A DNA stretch of 64,000 nt. Source: Apoderus coryli (taxonomy: Eukaryota > Arthropoda > Insecta > Coleoptera > Attelabidae). Numbering within the stretch: the stretch's first letter is position 1; the number at the start of each line of letters is the position of its first letter. This document shows positions 23,801 through 37,365 of the stretch, one piece after another. A program made the position numbers and the translations under genes. The stretch is taken from NCBI GenBank assembly GCA_911728435.2, contig OU452210.1:9982001-10046000 (forward strand). The letters are read 5' to 3'. Under the pieces are notes generated by a model. That model made no database searches. It saw only the letters and a program-made list of their open reading frames with translations, and was not told where the DNA came from.

Positions 23801-26800
23801 GCTCCCAAAAATATTTATCCTCTTTATCCGAAAATTGTACGTTAATTGCCAGGTTTTCATCGTCAGAAAAACGGTTTTCAAGAAGATTTCTTTTGATTGG
23901 GGAACAGAAAGTAACCACTAGGGGACAAGTCAGTGCTGTAGGGTAGATGATTAATTAATACCCCTTTCACAATACACAGAGTGGTTGTGGCAATAATACT
24001 GTGAGTTTTTTCGTGTACCTACTCAATCATTACAATTTCCTTTCAGTCCGCAGTAAGGAATTTTCTGATAGTCTTTTTCTAACGATATCTGGACTAATGA
24101 TGAGAATGTAATTGCAATGCAATCAAACTGAAGCTGGGACAGATAGTAAGGAATTTGTAATTATGTCAAACAACACAAAATTATTTCTCCTTTGAATTTT
24201 GTAATTAAATTAAACGATCATCGGAAAAATGTTTTCTCTGAAAATGTCCACATCGTACACGAGCTTTTCAGTTTAGCTGAATGAATCATCACCGTTGTTA
24301 TCGATTTTTTTTCATACCTTGACTATACCACAGAAATATAAGGGGTTAATAAAGACTTATTCGTGTTATATTACGTATGTACGTACTTATATTGTAAAAA
24401 CTGTTATTATTAAAATGCCTGTTTGTCATGGCAATAAGTATACAATAAATAATTATACAATAAACTGCTTATTTGAAGATTTAAGGGAATTAAATATGAC
24501 TGAAGTTTTGAAATTGGGTCATTTGAATACAAATATAATTTTATGATCGAATAAGGTTAAGGGCGGTTTTTTTAAACGCGTAAGGAATTATCTTCATTGA
24601 TTTCTTTCAGAAGGACACAATAATAAATTAGCAGCAGAATTATATATTTTTATTTCCTTCATTTTGGCAAGTTGACACATTTGGCATTCGAATATGTGTA
24701 TTTTACCGTCGGCACCATCTATGTTCTGATGGACGTCTGCATTAACGTATACTCTTCGTAATCTTAAGGTTGCGAGTTCAAAACTGAGCCATGGAACTTT
24801 TTTTTATTATTATTGAAATTGTAGACGGTCTGCACATATTGTTAACTGACATGTTTAGTAAATTCTTTTTAGCAGATATTTCATTAAATATACACTGTCA
24901 TGATATGAGTTTACGGTTTAAGTTTTTATAACATTATTATCTATGGTCTAATCTTTTATCAAAAATTGTGATTGTTGACTACTCTTATGTTTCATTGCAG
25001 ACTGCCAGATGCGCAATGTAAACGTGAGAGCAGTCAACTCCAAACGAGGAAAAGCTACATCTCCTTCATGCTTGTGAGTTTTATAAATGTCTCAATGTTT
25101 ATTTGCGACATAAGCGAGTGCATGATTGTCTTATACAATAAATGTAGCTTTTGCATGTCCTGAAGAATATTTGCTTGAAATATTAAAGCACTTCTTACGT
25201 TAATGTAAAGTTAATTTTATAGGGTAAAATTCAAAGGTTAATTGAGGTGAATGTATTTTTACAAATTACATGAAATCTACATCTACCTACTTACTAAGAA
25301 AGCGAAAAACTTCCCTTACATATTGACCTTTAAAAGGTATGTGAAGTTCACCAATTATCATAGCATCCTCGTATTTGACTTAACCTAAGGATCGATGTCA
25401 GTTTATCTCAGATTTGACTCAAATGAAAAAGAAAACATATCTTAAAACACACGAAAATAATTGCCCTACCTTAAAGGCGTACTTAAATGGTTTTGATAAT
25501 ATAATTTTCAAAATAATTAAAAGAAAATTTAATTAGTTGATTAACAAAAAACAAAAAATAAATTTAAATAAAAATAATAGAGACAAACACGTATAGTGTC
25601 TGCTACAGACTTACGTTTTTATTGTTCTAAATGTTTTTAAGTTAGTTAAAAAGCAATTTTTTTTCTCCAAAATTAAAGGAGATCTTGACTGTGACCTTTC
25701 ATAATTTAAGCCTATACTCTCGCGGCATTGCTGTTATTCTGTCTGAATTTGGTAAAATAACTATGAACATATCAAAATTCTTATTATATATTTGAGATTA
25801 AACACAATATTACAGATATAGAGTACCTACACGTCAGTTTTATCGATCATAATCGCTTCAAGGTTATAGAGACATCTTGATTGCAGTAATTAGATGAGTG
25901 ACAGTGATATTTTGCTGAAATTAATTATTCACCATCATAATTAAACAAAAACGTCCATCATAATTTATGCCGTTTGTTCGTTCCTTAGATAAATATACAT
26001 ATCGATATAACAAACCCAATATTGATGGAATTCATTCATGAAATGATAAATAATTTATTTATGCTCTTCTCTGAAATTATCGGTTTTACCTGGAGAAGTT
26101 TAAGGAGTTAGAAAATGACAAAGTATGCTTTTTTCAAAACAATTAAATTTTTGTGAACTATGTTCAGTTCAATAGTTCTACAAATTATTATATGAAACAC
26201 ATAGATCCCCGAAACTTTCACCAAATGATGTTGAAGAACAAACGACGCTTTGTGGATATCGTGCTTTAATTTATTGATTTCTTCATCCAACATATTGAAA
26301 ACGAAAAGTTATGGTTAGACAGTATAATTCTCGTTTTCTATATGTTTCCTATTGTTTCTTATGCTACCGACTATTAGGTACTGTCTGCGTTACGATTTAA
26401 CTTTGTTATATCGCGGCATTTACAGAAATATTTTTAGTTGAGAACTAATTCAATAATAATTTATATTTATATCTAGCATCATTCGGATATTCATGAAGAA
26501 ATATTTGATCCAAATCTGAAAGTACAGCAACAGTTAACGAAATGAATAGCCTGAAAATTGGGGCTCTGTTTAAGTTGCCAAGTTGATCGAACAATTTTTA
26601 AGCCTAGTTTCGCTGATTCAGCTGCTAAATATTAGAATCAATTGTTTAATACCAAAAATCATCTAATACTTAATTTTAAAAAACAAGCTAGAGTTATTAT
26701 TATTCAATTAGAAGGAGAAGTTTTGTATTTTAAAGTTGTTTTCATCAGAGAATAATAGAAAATTAGGATCCCATGTTTTCCAATCATCAATTACGTTGAT

Positions 26801-29800
26801 GCTAATAATTTACAGCTCATTAGCTTTAATTTTTATAACCCTTTTCAAAAATCACCAATTTCTTCAAAAATCTAAGCATACAATTTAAAACTTAATTTTC
26901 ATTATCAAGTGTAATTCTATTGATCATATTCATGCTGTTTTAGCTTTCTGTTGTGCGAAATTCTATCGCAATTTTCCGTAAAATATTTGGTTTGCACATA
27001 ACTCGTTCTTTTTCAGTCTGTACTATCTATTAGAGTAATTAAGAACATCTTTTGAAGTTTCAATATGTAAAGCATCAGCTTTCAGCAATTTCAAAGGTTT
27101 TACAATGAACCCAGGCAAACTATATTGTAAGTTGCTCACAAATATATATAGCGTTTATTGGAGTTGCAGTGGATTCTCCCAAATATAATATGTAAGCTAA
27201 CGTTTTTTGAATTTGGCCAAAAATATGGTAGTAAACAGATGACCAAACGAACTAGTGAACTCAATCACCGTGGATTTATTCACGATCCCCTGAGCTCCAT
27301 CTTAGCTCACTGTCCAGGATAACCTGGAGTGATTGTCATTTGTATAATAAAATAAACCATCTACACTCTTAAAAAAATACCTGCCCATCAAGACCCTCTG
27401 AACAGGATGTATTTTTCAAGAATAATTTTAAATACATTTGTTGCTGTTCAATATTAATTTTTGTTTCTTTGTTGCAGCTGCACAGATCCCTCAACGAGGC
27501 AGTAAGTATTTTATTCATATTTAACAACTTTCAATTCAATACAAATTTATCCACCTACCCGTTTTGTTCACATGATTGAAGAGCAAATTAATTCCGGGTC
27601 AAATTTTTATATTTTGATCGATGTATATTTTTAATTCCTTTTAACCGATTGGATAAAAACATTATAATACTTGATTTTTTTTTAAATTAAAGGTTGCAAA
27701 CGGAAAGAGGACCCTACGATCACTACAGAACAGTTACCAACGCCGAAGAAACCGAGGCTAGTTTTTACAGATCTCCAGCGACGTACTCTACAGGCTATTT
27801 TTAAAGTAAGAAAATGTTTTTTTAGCTCTTAATTGCGAAACATGGGGAATTTTACCTTTGCTTTCTGTATCTTGAGGCTTTTTACAAGGTTGGTCTGAAA
27901 AGTTTTGTTTTTATTCGACATTCGCTTAAGAAAGTCGATGTAAGTGTAAGATATTTATTTCTGAATGGCAATTTCTTTTTGTTAAAAAAGATGCCAACTA
28001 CTATTTGGTTGAGAAATAATGAAGAAACGTAAATTTTCAGAGCACCCTCGTATATAGTGTTTTGAAATCTTTATCTTTATGGAAAACACTGCATTAATTA
28101 GATCAAGACTAGAAAAAATCCTTGTCACGATTAGATCTAATTAAATTCGTGAGAAAAATGTCTTAGAGCAAATAAATTTGATTTAGTAAATATGCAATAT
28201 TTTTTATAAACTAAAACTCATTGGTAATTACTATTGGATGTATATTATCGGTGCCATTTATTTATTGATACCGTCAAAGCTATTTCAACAATTGTTTTTA
28301 TTCAGAATTGATAAACATATGTCAGTTAATAATAAGATATCAGTAAATAAAATGGTTTTGGTTAATGGATTAATGCAAATGTTTACGTGAGTAAGAACGC
28401 AATCCAAACTATTGTTTTCGCTAAAAGTCATCTATCCATAATTAATGTTCGAAACATTTTAATATTTAGGTACTAATTAACATCTTTTAAAAGCTCGCTT
28501 CGAAATAGGAATATCGTGACATACTTATTTTTGTTTTATATCAAAAAGAAATAAAACGAAAGAATATAAAAAAGAATCTTCATTTATATAGAAGTGTACG
28601 CAAAATAATAATCATAACAGAAAAAGAAAAACCCTGTTGTAATAGAAATGCAAGCGAATGAAAAGCTCTATCTGCTTTAAAGAAAAGCACGCTTTCGTAT
28701 AACGCCCCCTATATTGAATACAAGCAACTCAACACTATTGATTTTCTAGAACAGCGGGAAATATACGCTTAGATGTATACAATATTATTTCACTTAGGTT
28801 TTTATTTTTTCAAATGCGTAGATGTTAGTTAAAACGCCTTGCCTATGGATATTATTATATAGAAATTTCTATTGAGAATATGAAACCATGTTCCAATGTT
28901 TGTAAAATAAAGGTGGACAATTATTACGTATTGTTTGTTGGGGGTTTGCTTTTACTATTGTATATTTATTGAAAAATAACAGCACAAAATATCCGATAGG
29001 CTACATTTTTTAAAAAATAAATTCTGGATATAGGAATAATCCATTGGATTTTGCAACAGATACAACTAATATCCAAAAATTTTTGTACATAACGGTTTTT
29101 TTTTTATTTAAATCAAATATCTCCCTACCGATTTCTTTGAAATGGCAGCGTTGTTGCTAGAAATAGGAGGAGCTTATATGGCCCTAACTAAATTATTAAA
29201 TCCAGTGGCGTTAGGGGGGCAACTCAATCAAAATTATTGACAAAAAAAATGTACGCCACTGCCTGAAATTTAATTTCGATATTGTCTTGTGATAAAGCAA
29301 CTAAAACTAAAACTTCATTTACGATATAAAAAATTTAAAACTTTTTTCAACATACCAAGAATATTTGCGCACGATATATTTAATTTTTTATTTTTTTACT
29401 GCCATTTTTATTAATATTGCCTAATAATTTATTTATCATTTATTTTTGTTATTATTATTTTTGTTCATTTATTTATTAATACCTATTAATATTATTTTTT
29501 TGTTTTTTTTTTAATTTTATTTTGCTTTATAATTTAATTAGGTAATTTTGTTTCTTTGTTAAAAAGGGTTAAGTGTGAATGGGCTAATAAAGACGTTTAT
29601 TATTATATTATTATCGAAACAAAAGTAGTTTACAGATGCTTCTCAACAAATTTACGGACAAACAAATCTTTACGCAATCACATAGTACTAAATTACTAAC
29701 TAATTATAAATGCTTGGAGCTATCAGTGTTAGGACCTCGGTTAGGACTATCAAAAGCTAGTGGCTCTCCATTTTCTTGTTATGGTAGAAGATAAACAAAT

Positions 29801-30475
29801 ATTTTAATCGATTCTCACAATTTAAGTAAACTTTCTTCATTTAGTTGTTCATTAGTCACTGTCAAATTTTCTTTTTAAAAGACTTAAAAGAGTGTTTTAG
29901 TAATTATTTCTTGGATCTACAGAGAGCCAGCGAACTGAATAAATAAGTATAGATCTACATAAATGGTTAGGATATTTGCAAAAAATACTTGAAGAACGAG
30001 TAAATTTTGCAGTGTATTGAGATATCCTCAAATTCGACTGTCCTATGTATAATCTAATTTACATTGCACATAGAACAGAACGTTTCTAAAGTCACAGAGT
30101 GACAGAACACTATGGAGTACATGTTTACTTTGCACACCAATAAATCAGTTTCGTTTCTTCTAGTTTTGAATGATATACCTAGTAATAAACAGTTAACCTT
30201 AACAATATTGTCTATATTTTACTTGATTTTTGTAGGAAACCAAGAGGCCGTCGAAGGAGATGCAAGTGACCATAGCCCGACAACTAGGTCTCGAACCCAC
30301 AACAGTGGGCAATTTCTTCATGAATGCAAGAAGAAGATCCATGGATAAATGGAAAGATGAGGAACCAAAATCCACGCAAACAATGTTACATCAGCAATTA
30401 TCACCGGGATTAGACGATGATTTAGATCAAGATGGCGATATGGATGATGTAGACGATTCAGATGATGTCTTGTGA
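19470..30475 (+). CDS. onecut: Onecut (HNF6-type) CUT-homeodomain transcription factor (4 coding exons, complete)
   Basis: Exons 19470-20826, 27478-27501, 27693-27805 and 30236-30475 splice in frame to 577 aa. Residues 1-370 are Ser/Pro/Gln-rich with SP repeats, the activating region. A single CUT domain (about 372-452) contains RYSIPQAIFAQRVLCRSQGT and the SDLLRNPKPWSKLKSGRETF and WKWLQEPEFQRMS blocks. The homeodomain (about 479-538) ends NFFMNARRRSMDKW, with the Phe and Met in helix 3 that mark the ONECUT class. An acidic tail (DDDLDQDGDMDDVDDSDDVL) closes the protein. One CUT plus this homeodomain separates it from Cux and SATB. It binds DNA in the nucleus; ONECUT factors act in neuronal and photoreceptor differentiation. 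Start: ATG 19470 has a poor context, while ATG 19527 (Met20) has A at -3 and G at +4 and may be used. Introns are 6.65 kb, 191 bp and 2.43 kb. Confidence 0.97.
20827..27477 (+). other. onecut intron 1
   Basis: 6.65 kb without any recognisable exon. It contains an (ATT)n run at about 20993-21016 and a degenerate tRNA-like segment near 24.72-24.80 kb. An open frame on the + strand at 24295-24546 has no recognisable family. Such a large intron in a neural transcription-factor gene is a likely place for enhancers, but none can be identified from a single sequence. Confidence 0.5.
24721..24801 (+). repeat. tRNA-like / SINE-head remnant
   Basis: GGTTGCGAGTTCAAAACTGAG at 24769-24789 resembles a T-arm with B-box, preceded by a D-arm-like ATGGACGTCTGCATTAACG. 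TCTATG near 24719-24724 could pair with CATGGA at about 24791-24796 as an acceptor stem (one G-U). An uninterrupted T run follows. The T-stem pairs badly and the anticodon arm is unclear, so this is a decayed tRNA gene or tRNA-derived SINE fragment, not a working tRNA. Confidence 0.3.
27478..27501 (+). CDS. onecut: onecut 24-nt in-frame microexon
   Basis: Acceptor TTTGTTGCAG|CTGCACAG and donor GGCA|GTAAGT, the best donor in the neighbourhood. It adds A-A-Q-I-P-Q-R-G-S (with split codons) in the CUT-homeodomain linker. Skipping it joins exon 1 to exon 3 without a frame change (GCA-GGT-TGC), so it can be a cassette. A similar AAQIPQR linker is known in fly Onecut, which argues it is used. Confidence 0.85.
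27693..27805 (+). CDS. onecut: onecut coding exon 3 (linker and homeodomain helix 1)
   Basis: The acceptor is TTAAAG|GTTGC. It encodes CKRKEDPTITTEQL, PTPKKPRLVFTDLQRR and TLQAIFK (residues 462-498), the basic linker/NLS and start of the homeodomain. The donor is AAA|GTAAGA. Confidence 0.95.
27806..30235 (+). other. onecut intron 3
   Basis: 2.43 kb, no exon recognised. It includes the T-rich retroelement-like tail at 29.4-29.6 kb listed separately. The open frame beginning at 30112 is the end of the intron read through into exon 4 in the wrong frame. Confidence 0.55.
29400..29615 (+). mobile_element. Possible Jockey-type 3' tail
   Basis: A long T/A-rich stretch ends in GAATGGGCTAATAAAGACG followed by TTATTATTATATTATTA. 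The 'GGGCTAATAAAG...(ATT)n' terminus is characteristic of 3' ends of insect Jockey-group elements. There is no coding part, so only the tail seems to be present. Confidence 0.35.
30236..30475 (+). CDS. onecut: onecut coding exon 4 (homeodomain helices 2-3 and acidic tail)
   Basis: The acceptor is TTTTTGTAG|GAAACC. It encodes residues 499-577. The stop TGA at 30473-30475 follows a run of Asp residues. Confidence 0.95.
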   Translation, partial: ETKRPSKEMQVTIARQLGLEPTTVGNFFMNARRRSMDKWKDEEPKSTQTMLHQQLSPGLDDDLDQDGDMDDVDDSDDVL

Positions 30476-30653
30476 CATGCATTTAGAGATCGTCATTTGT
30501 TAATGCTGTGACACTAACTGTCATTAACTCTTGTTTTTTAGAAATTGTTGTGTTAGTGATGAGGATTTACTGTAATAAGACCGAACGTGTATTTGACCTA
30601 ACTATAAACACAGTTATGTGCGGTAATTTATTTTTTGTTGTTACAAATTATTA

Positions 30654-30659
30654 AATAAA
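30654..30659 (+). terminator. onecut: Candidate polyadenylation signal, onecut
   Basis: The first AATAAA after the stop, 179 bp downstream, preceded by a T-rich stretch. The 3'UTR could be much longer; vertebrate and fly onecut transcripts often have extended 3'UTRs. Confidence 0.45.
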
Positions 30660-33600
30660 ACACACGTGACAATCTATTAAAACTTTATTGGCAAAATCGA
30701 TTGCTTAGTTCTGTTCTACATGAACTAACCAAGATATTCGTGATTGGATCCCTTTTTGTGATACTGATAAACATTATTACCTGGTACTTATTTTTAAAAA
30801 ATGCGACAATATTACAAATGCGCTATTATATTGATATTAATACTGATCTTATTAAAAAATAAATAAATTTTAATTAAAATTGGTCATAATTTATTAATTT
30901 GGGATCCATTTTCGTATAATAAACGTAATTTAATAACAAATTTTAGTTGTTTTGATGGTATTAAGTAACGAAAATCTTTAAAAATATTATTTAAGTGTAG
31001 GGTATCGCAACTCTCTATGATTTTCAATTCATTAAATCTTTAATGCTTTTAATAAATAATAAACCGAAAGCTCTAAAAATATTACAGCTTTCGGTCTAAA
31101 ATTCTAAAATATCTCACGTTGATTAAATAACGAGTGAAACAATATGTCAAATGTGAAGTAAGAGAGAAACTTACATCTTGAATATCTTAATATCAAGCAA
31201 CAGCAACCACCAATAATTGTTTTAAAGAAAATGCGCTTCCAAATGGATGGTATGTGGCTAATAGCATAATTATTATAAAATAGGATTTTTTTTAAATGTC
31301 AATAATTGTCCTAATTCTAATTAATATAAGTTAAACGATATTTTCGTCAATTAAGATTTTTTCCACATTAAAAAATGCAGCAGCTTTTATTGGTTTCTTT
31401 CGTGAATGGTACATCCTGTTACCTAAATGTTTTTTTACAAAAACGAAACAGCGATTAAAAAAACTGTATTATTGTTCGATGATAGAGTGTAGTTAAAAAC
31501 GCGGGCTTCTTACCCGCGATAGTTCTCTCAAAATTGTTTTGTTTTGAAAGACATACAATTAAAGGAAATTTTATTTAGTGTTTTTTTTTATTTATTTTTC
31601 TTTATATGGACATTCTACTACAACAATATAGTAAAATGTATTAAAAAAATCTGAAAACAACACCTTTAATCGAATTTCTGATAGTTTTTTGCGTAACATT
31701 TTAGGGTTTGCAAAAAGCTCGATCGTAGGCAAGCAAATCGTGGTAAAATAAGTAATTTTTCTTTTAAATAATTAGAATTAGGACATGTTAATTGTTAGGT
31801 TTGATATAAATATTGTTTTCCCATATTTTCTAGTCCATCTTCTTTACATTCCTTGTAACACGGTTATGTTAGAAGTACACAGTGTAATTTGCCAAAAATA
31901 ATTAATTATCGAAAGAAGAAAATATTTACTCAGTATCTTTTTGTTAAGAAAGGTTTTTTTTTGTAGGAATAAAATATAAAATATCATTTTTAGACAAGTT
32001 ACAAAGCAATTGGAGTGTGTCTATTTAATATTTACGCAGATCGGAAATATGTCGATAACGCCTTAATTATTTACTTTTTTATGTTCAATTATACACTGGG
32101 GTCCATAATAAAAAATTGTCTGAAAGTGATATTGATTTTCTAGTCAATAATAATATTATGTGAATGTAAATAATAATTGTTATAGTTTTTTTTATTGTAA
32201 TCTTTAATTAACTAACACTAATTTATTATATAATATGAATTAATACTTGTTTATTTAGATTTAAGATGCGTGATGGATGTTTATAAAAGTAAATTTCTTT
32301 TCGTTATGACTTTCATGAAGTGTCCCATAGTGAATGGGACAACAGTGTAACAGCAAAGTGTGTCTTAAAAATATCGCGTTTTAGCTAAACTTACATAGTC
32401 CGAAAGTTACTATTAACCGATATATACAGGGTGTTACAGTGTGTTAATTTTGTATTTCGTTTTTTTTTTGTCATACAATGGTTTTGTTGAAAAACAATTG
32501 TTCATTTTATTTGATATTTCCACCATATGAATACAGTCTTTCTTGTTTTAATATCCTTGAGACTGACGACTTCCACCTGTGTCTCTCAATCTTCTGGCAC
32601 AATTCTAGAAATATTTTGTGATTAGGTTGTGTACCTTTAGGATACAATTCCGATTATGTGACGGCTGTTCATCTGTCCACCATTCATCACAGATTCAAAA
32701 TAAACTCTCGAATTTAAATTTATAAAAAAAATTTAAATTGAAAAAATAAATTCAATTTATTAATACCTTCATTTTAGGCTAATAGCTTCAGCCGAAACTT
32801 GTCACAATAAGATTTTATTGACTACTATTTTGAAGTTGGTGGTTTTTACTTTTTTATTTTATGAAATAAGTGCTAAACTGAACGAAAAAAGCCTCCCTAG
32901 TGAAACCGATGAAGAAAAGACACAGATCTGATATATTTTAGAAAGTTTGATGTAAATAGTACTATAATATAGTATTTTGTATTTTCTTTGGTTCGATGTG
33001 ATTTCCCATTTTATTTTATATTGTATTATTTATTTGATTGATTTTTTTGTTAAGGTTAACTTCATCTATTTTAATATTTTTGCAATAGGGTTTTTACTAT
33101 TATTTAAAAACTTGCAAATGTGTAAAGATGTTCTAAAATGACAGACGAACACGAATTTGCTGTTACATTGTCTCCCATTGTTTATGAGACAACTTATATA
33201 CCTATGTCCAGATATTTTTTGAATATGGTAAAACAATTCCAATTACTTTTATACAGATCTGACAAGCGCGCTGTTTATTTCTTAATTACCTTTAGTAGAA
33301 TATTATGTAACACATTTTAATAATTAAATTGATTAATACAAATTCTTGATTAATGTTATGAATCTGATTTTTCTATTCTGTGATGATTTATTCCAAATAA
33401 TATTCATTTTGCTATTATTCCAAATTCAATACTAATAGAATTTGATATTCCTGTTATTCCACAGTTTTTCTTTTTAAATTTACATTAGTCTGGCTGGATC
33501 TGGACTGTTATTTCATTAATAGAAAATTATTCGACCCACCTTATTATAACTAAAATTGCGATACTTTTTATCCTTTTAAACCTCTTAAAAAAAACAACTA

Positions 33601-36600
33601 TTTCTCGAATTCGATCGACTAATAATAATAATAATAACTAAGGTGGCTTTATTTCAAACTTAGAATCGCGGTCGGTTTCCGTTTAAAACGAATTATTTAG
33701 CAAAATTTAAAAAAAATGTAACTAAATAAAAGGGTCAAACACGTTAATGATGATATTAAAACAAAAGTCATCTTAAACAGAAATAATTGTATTATAATCA
33801 ATTACTATATTATATTTTGGTAAAAAATATAAATTAAAAATTATATTTTAGCACAAATAATAATATGAATAACTAATAAAAAATCTGTAAGTATTTTCAA
33901 TTGAATAATGATGTACAAATTAGTATTCTAATTATTCCATTAATTGTCCTTGATTTGATTGAGAAACAAAACTGATTGATACTGTATGTCTGGGCTATCA
34001 GATTCTAAAAATTTGTAATAAAATAGAGTTAACCTAATATCAGATGCAAAGCGACTCACTTGATCAGAAGGAAAATACGCTCTTCCTAAAAAAACATTTT
34101 TTCCAAACCTATTTGCCACTTTTCCGAACGACTTAAGGTTAATTATTGAATTTTGTAAGAAGAAATTGAAATTACAAGAATTTTGGAAGCAATCACAAAA
34201 GCAAGTAATGCATTCAGTAAGAAAACTCTAAAATGCAGTACGAAAAGGCTTAAGAAGCATTCATGCTGTTTAACCATTCGTCCTTTACTAGGTTTGAGTC
34301 TCATTCCCATTTAAATTGTAGAGGATGAGTATGAGTACAGTATTCATCTATGTTTCGGACACCTAACGTACTTCTTCGGTAGTTCTAGCCTATATCTGGA
34401 AATAAAATGCAATCTGGACAAGAAGACACGATGATTGATAAATTACAAATGGGAAAAAAAATTAATTGTGTAATCAGTAACAGAAATATTAAGCCGTGAA
34501 ATCTATGTAAGCTTCTACTATTTCGATATGGTTCACGTTGGGGGAAAATTAAATATTGAATTTATGTTATAGGTAAGTGGGATACCAGAAGAAATGTAGT
34601 CGTTTTACATCTGATATTAAAATGTGAATAACAAACATTACGCGCTTGAAAACTTAGAGATTTCATTTTATCAATAACTGTAAAAACAATCACTATATTC
34701 TGTTACATTATTTACAGAATAATGTAACACAGAGAATTAAGTTTAATTTTTTAGAAATCATCATCAGCACAACTTGTATTTATCATTATTTTCATGCTTT
34801 GTTATTATTTAGTATCAAGAATTAAAATAATTTAGTAGAGGCAACAGAATGAACATGATGAACATTTGTTAAGTAATTAATATTATACTTTAAAACTTTT
34901 AGTGATAAATCAGAATACTATTGTATTTTGTAGTGGATAAGGTGATTTTTATTACTGTAGATGAAATAAATTGACATATTATGTAAAATACCGATTAATT
35001 TATTTAACCCTGTAAGTAATTTTTTTTTAATTTATTATTTTTGTTTTGTTTGTTAAAAAAATTATATGTATATAACATGAGATTTTTATAAGTATTTTTG
35101 CTTCGTTATGGGACACACAAAATATTTAAAAATATTAATTTTCTATTCCGTAAATAATATATATTTTTTTGAGAAAACAAATCAAAATTTTTAATATAAG
35201 TATTTTGTATGTCTTCACTGATTCAATACAGAAATTTTAGAGAACAGCTGATAATTTAATACTTTTTTTCAAACTTCAAACATAAGTGCTGTTGGCGACG
35301 AAGGTTCTTTGAGTTAGTTTTTTATTCACCTTATAAATAGTAAACTTGAAAGGATTTCTTGTCTAAGAGTTAAATGTTATTTTAATTTCAGATATCCAAA
35401 GTTGTCCGTAAATTAAAAAAAAAAAGGTGTTTGTCTGCTGTTCCTTAAAAATGTAATAATATTTATTTACACAGGGAATAAATGCGTTTAATTTACTTAA
35501 TTTTATCATTAGTAAAGTAAAATAGAAGCAACTAAAATACTGTAATGATCAATACCTAATAGATACATAAACTGTTTGTTAGTTTTCTTGTATAATTAAG
35601 TTTTGTAGAAAAAAAAAAGAAATACTAAAATAAAAGAAAAAACACCCATCGTGAAAATAATTATCACGAAATGCCTTAAATACAAAATGTTAATAGTAAT
35701 TGTTGTATTAAATTAGTCAGCACTTCAATAATAAAAAAAAATAAACAAATGCTAATTTCAATACAAATTCTCTGTCTAGTCTTGTACGTTATTATATTAT
35801 ATGATTGATGTTTTCTTATTGAATTCTAAAATCTCAAAAATCACTAAAAATGTGTAATAATACTCTCGGTTAATAGAGTAGATAATTTGGCAAATAAACT
35901 GTAATAAGATAATTATGAAAGTTTATTTTATATAGAACGGTTAATTCAACAAGTTTCATACGTTTTATTAATCCTCAGCGTCATAAAACCAAATAAACAT
36001 CATTTTTTTAATTACCTTAACTTATTTTAAATAATTTTTCAGCATCATCGATGCGGTTTAGAACTTCCAAACTACTACAAACATATTTATAACACATATC
36101 TGAGGATGATAAATCAGAAACGGAACTTTTTCATCTAAATCAGTTTTTATGTTAAAAACACATATGATTGTATTTTTTTTAATTTAATAACTACAATAAT
36201 GTACCTGTATTTCAGTTCATAATTGTATTTCATTAGTTTTAATATTTTTTATAATAATTTGTTAATTAACGTATTGTTTAACATGTAACAAAACTAAAAT
36301 CGCATTGCTTTTTCCTAAAAAAAAAACGGTACTGACTGAGTCCACAAAACTAAAATGGTTTTCATAATATCTACATCCAAATAGAAAAGTAAAAATTACT
36401 TCAATGTAACCCTGATTACGAATTTACACAATTCTGTAGAAATATAAATAGATAATTACTTTCAAAGGCTATGTTGTTTTATTTTTAACCATCCTGCCAC
36501 TTTTGGACAATTGTCATTTGATACATAAACTGTTAACTGTCCAAAAATTTTTTTTTTTTCTCCTTGCGCGTACCATTAATCACAAGTGGTTGGGATTATT

Positions 36601-36885
36601 TCCAGCTACTTTGCAATTGGGAAATTTCACTTATGGCGGTATTACCTATTTCCCTTTTATGAATTACTATAAAATATCCCTTCAGTTCGGAAGGATCTGG
36701 CTGGGTACACTGCATTATTGGTCAAATACTCTTACTTGAGTATCTTTAAAAGAACTATGTTCCCTAGTTCGAAAGTAAGGCCTCAATCGATCTGTTAGCT
36801 AGTTTAAATCGAGGTCTCGGGGATGCGTTGATGTCTATACAATAAATTCCGTATATTTAGTAAACCTATCTAATACGCACATTTG
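30660..36885. other. Long intergenic/3' flank between onecut and Shal
   Basis: Very A/T-rich with no recognised exon. Contents noted: a solo ACAGGGTGTTACA word near 32426 (terminus-like), an (ATA)n run near 33620-33640, and several low-complexity open frames (33138-33320, 36503-36739) without family resemblance. Extended onecut 3'UTR sequence may lie in its first part. Confidence 0.45.
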
Positions 36886-36899
36886 TATATATATATATA

Positions 36900-37254
36900 T
36901 ATATTTTGCTGTGAATTTTCTTGATTTTAGATCAGGATTTTATAAAATTTTAACTACCACATAATATTGTAACAATTTATTATGACGTTTCGATCATTTT
37001 TTTGAGTTTTATCAAATATCACCCTCAGCGTGGATATCATTAATTATTTTAAATGTGCGATACCGTTTTGTGATGTAAAAATACTGTTATTATATATGTT
37101 TAATGTTTTGCAATGATATCCACGCTGAGGGTGATATTTGATAAAGATCAAAAAAAATGATCGAAACGTCATAATAAATTGTTACAATATTATGTGGTAG
37201 TTAAAATTTTATAAAATCCTGACCTAAAATCAAGAAAATTCACAGCAAAATATA
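36900..37254. mobile_element. 355-bp near-perfect foldback element inserted in (TA)n
   Basis: The left arm 36900-37041 and right arm 37112-37254 are reverse complements over about 142 bp with only a handful of mismatches, enclosing a 70-nt loop. (TA)n lies on both sides (36886-36904 and about 37284-37303), consistent with insertion into a TA tract. Each arm contains GACGTTTCGATC or its complement, part of the hammerhead-like family. No coding capacity. The high arm identity implies a young insertion or ongoing gene conversion. Confidence 0.8.
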
Positions 37255-37365
37255 ATAAAAAAAAGGTAAAATAAAAATAAATTTATATATATATATATAT
37301 ATAGGTATTTGGAAATGTCAGGGTTTTAACGTGTTCTGGGCCTAATGCGGTTGTGAAATTTAGAC

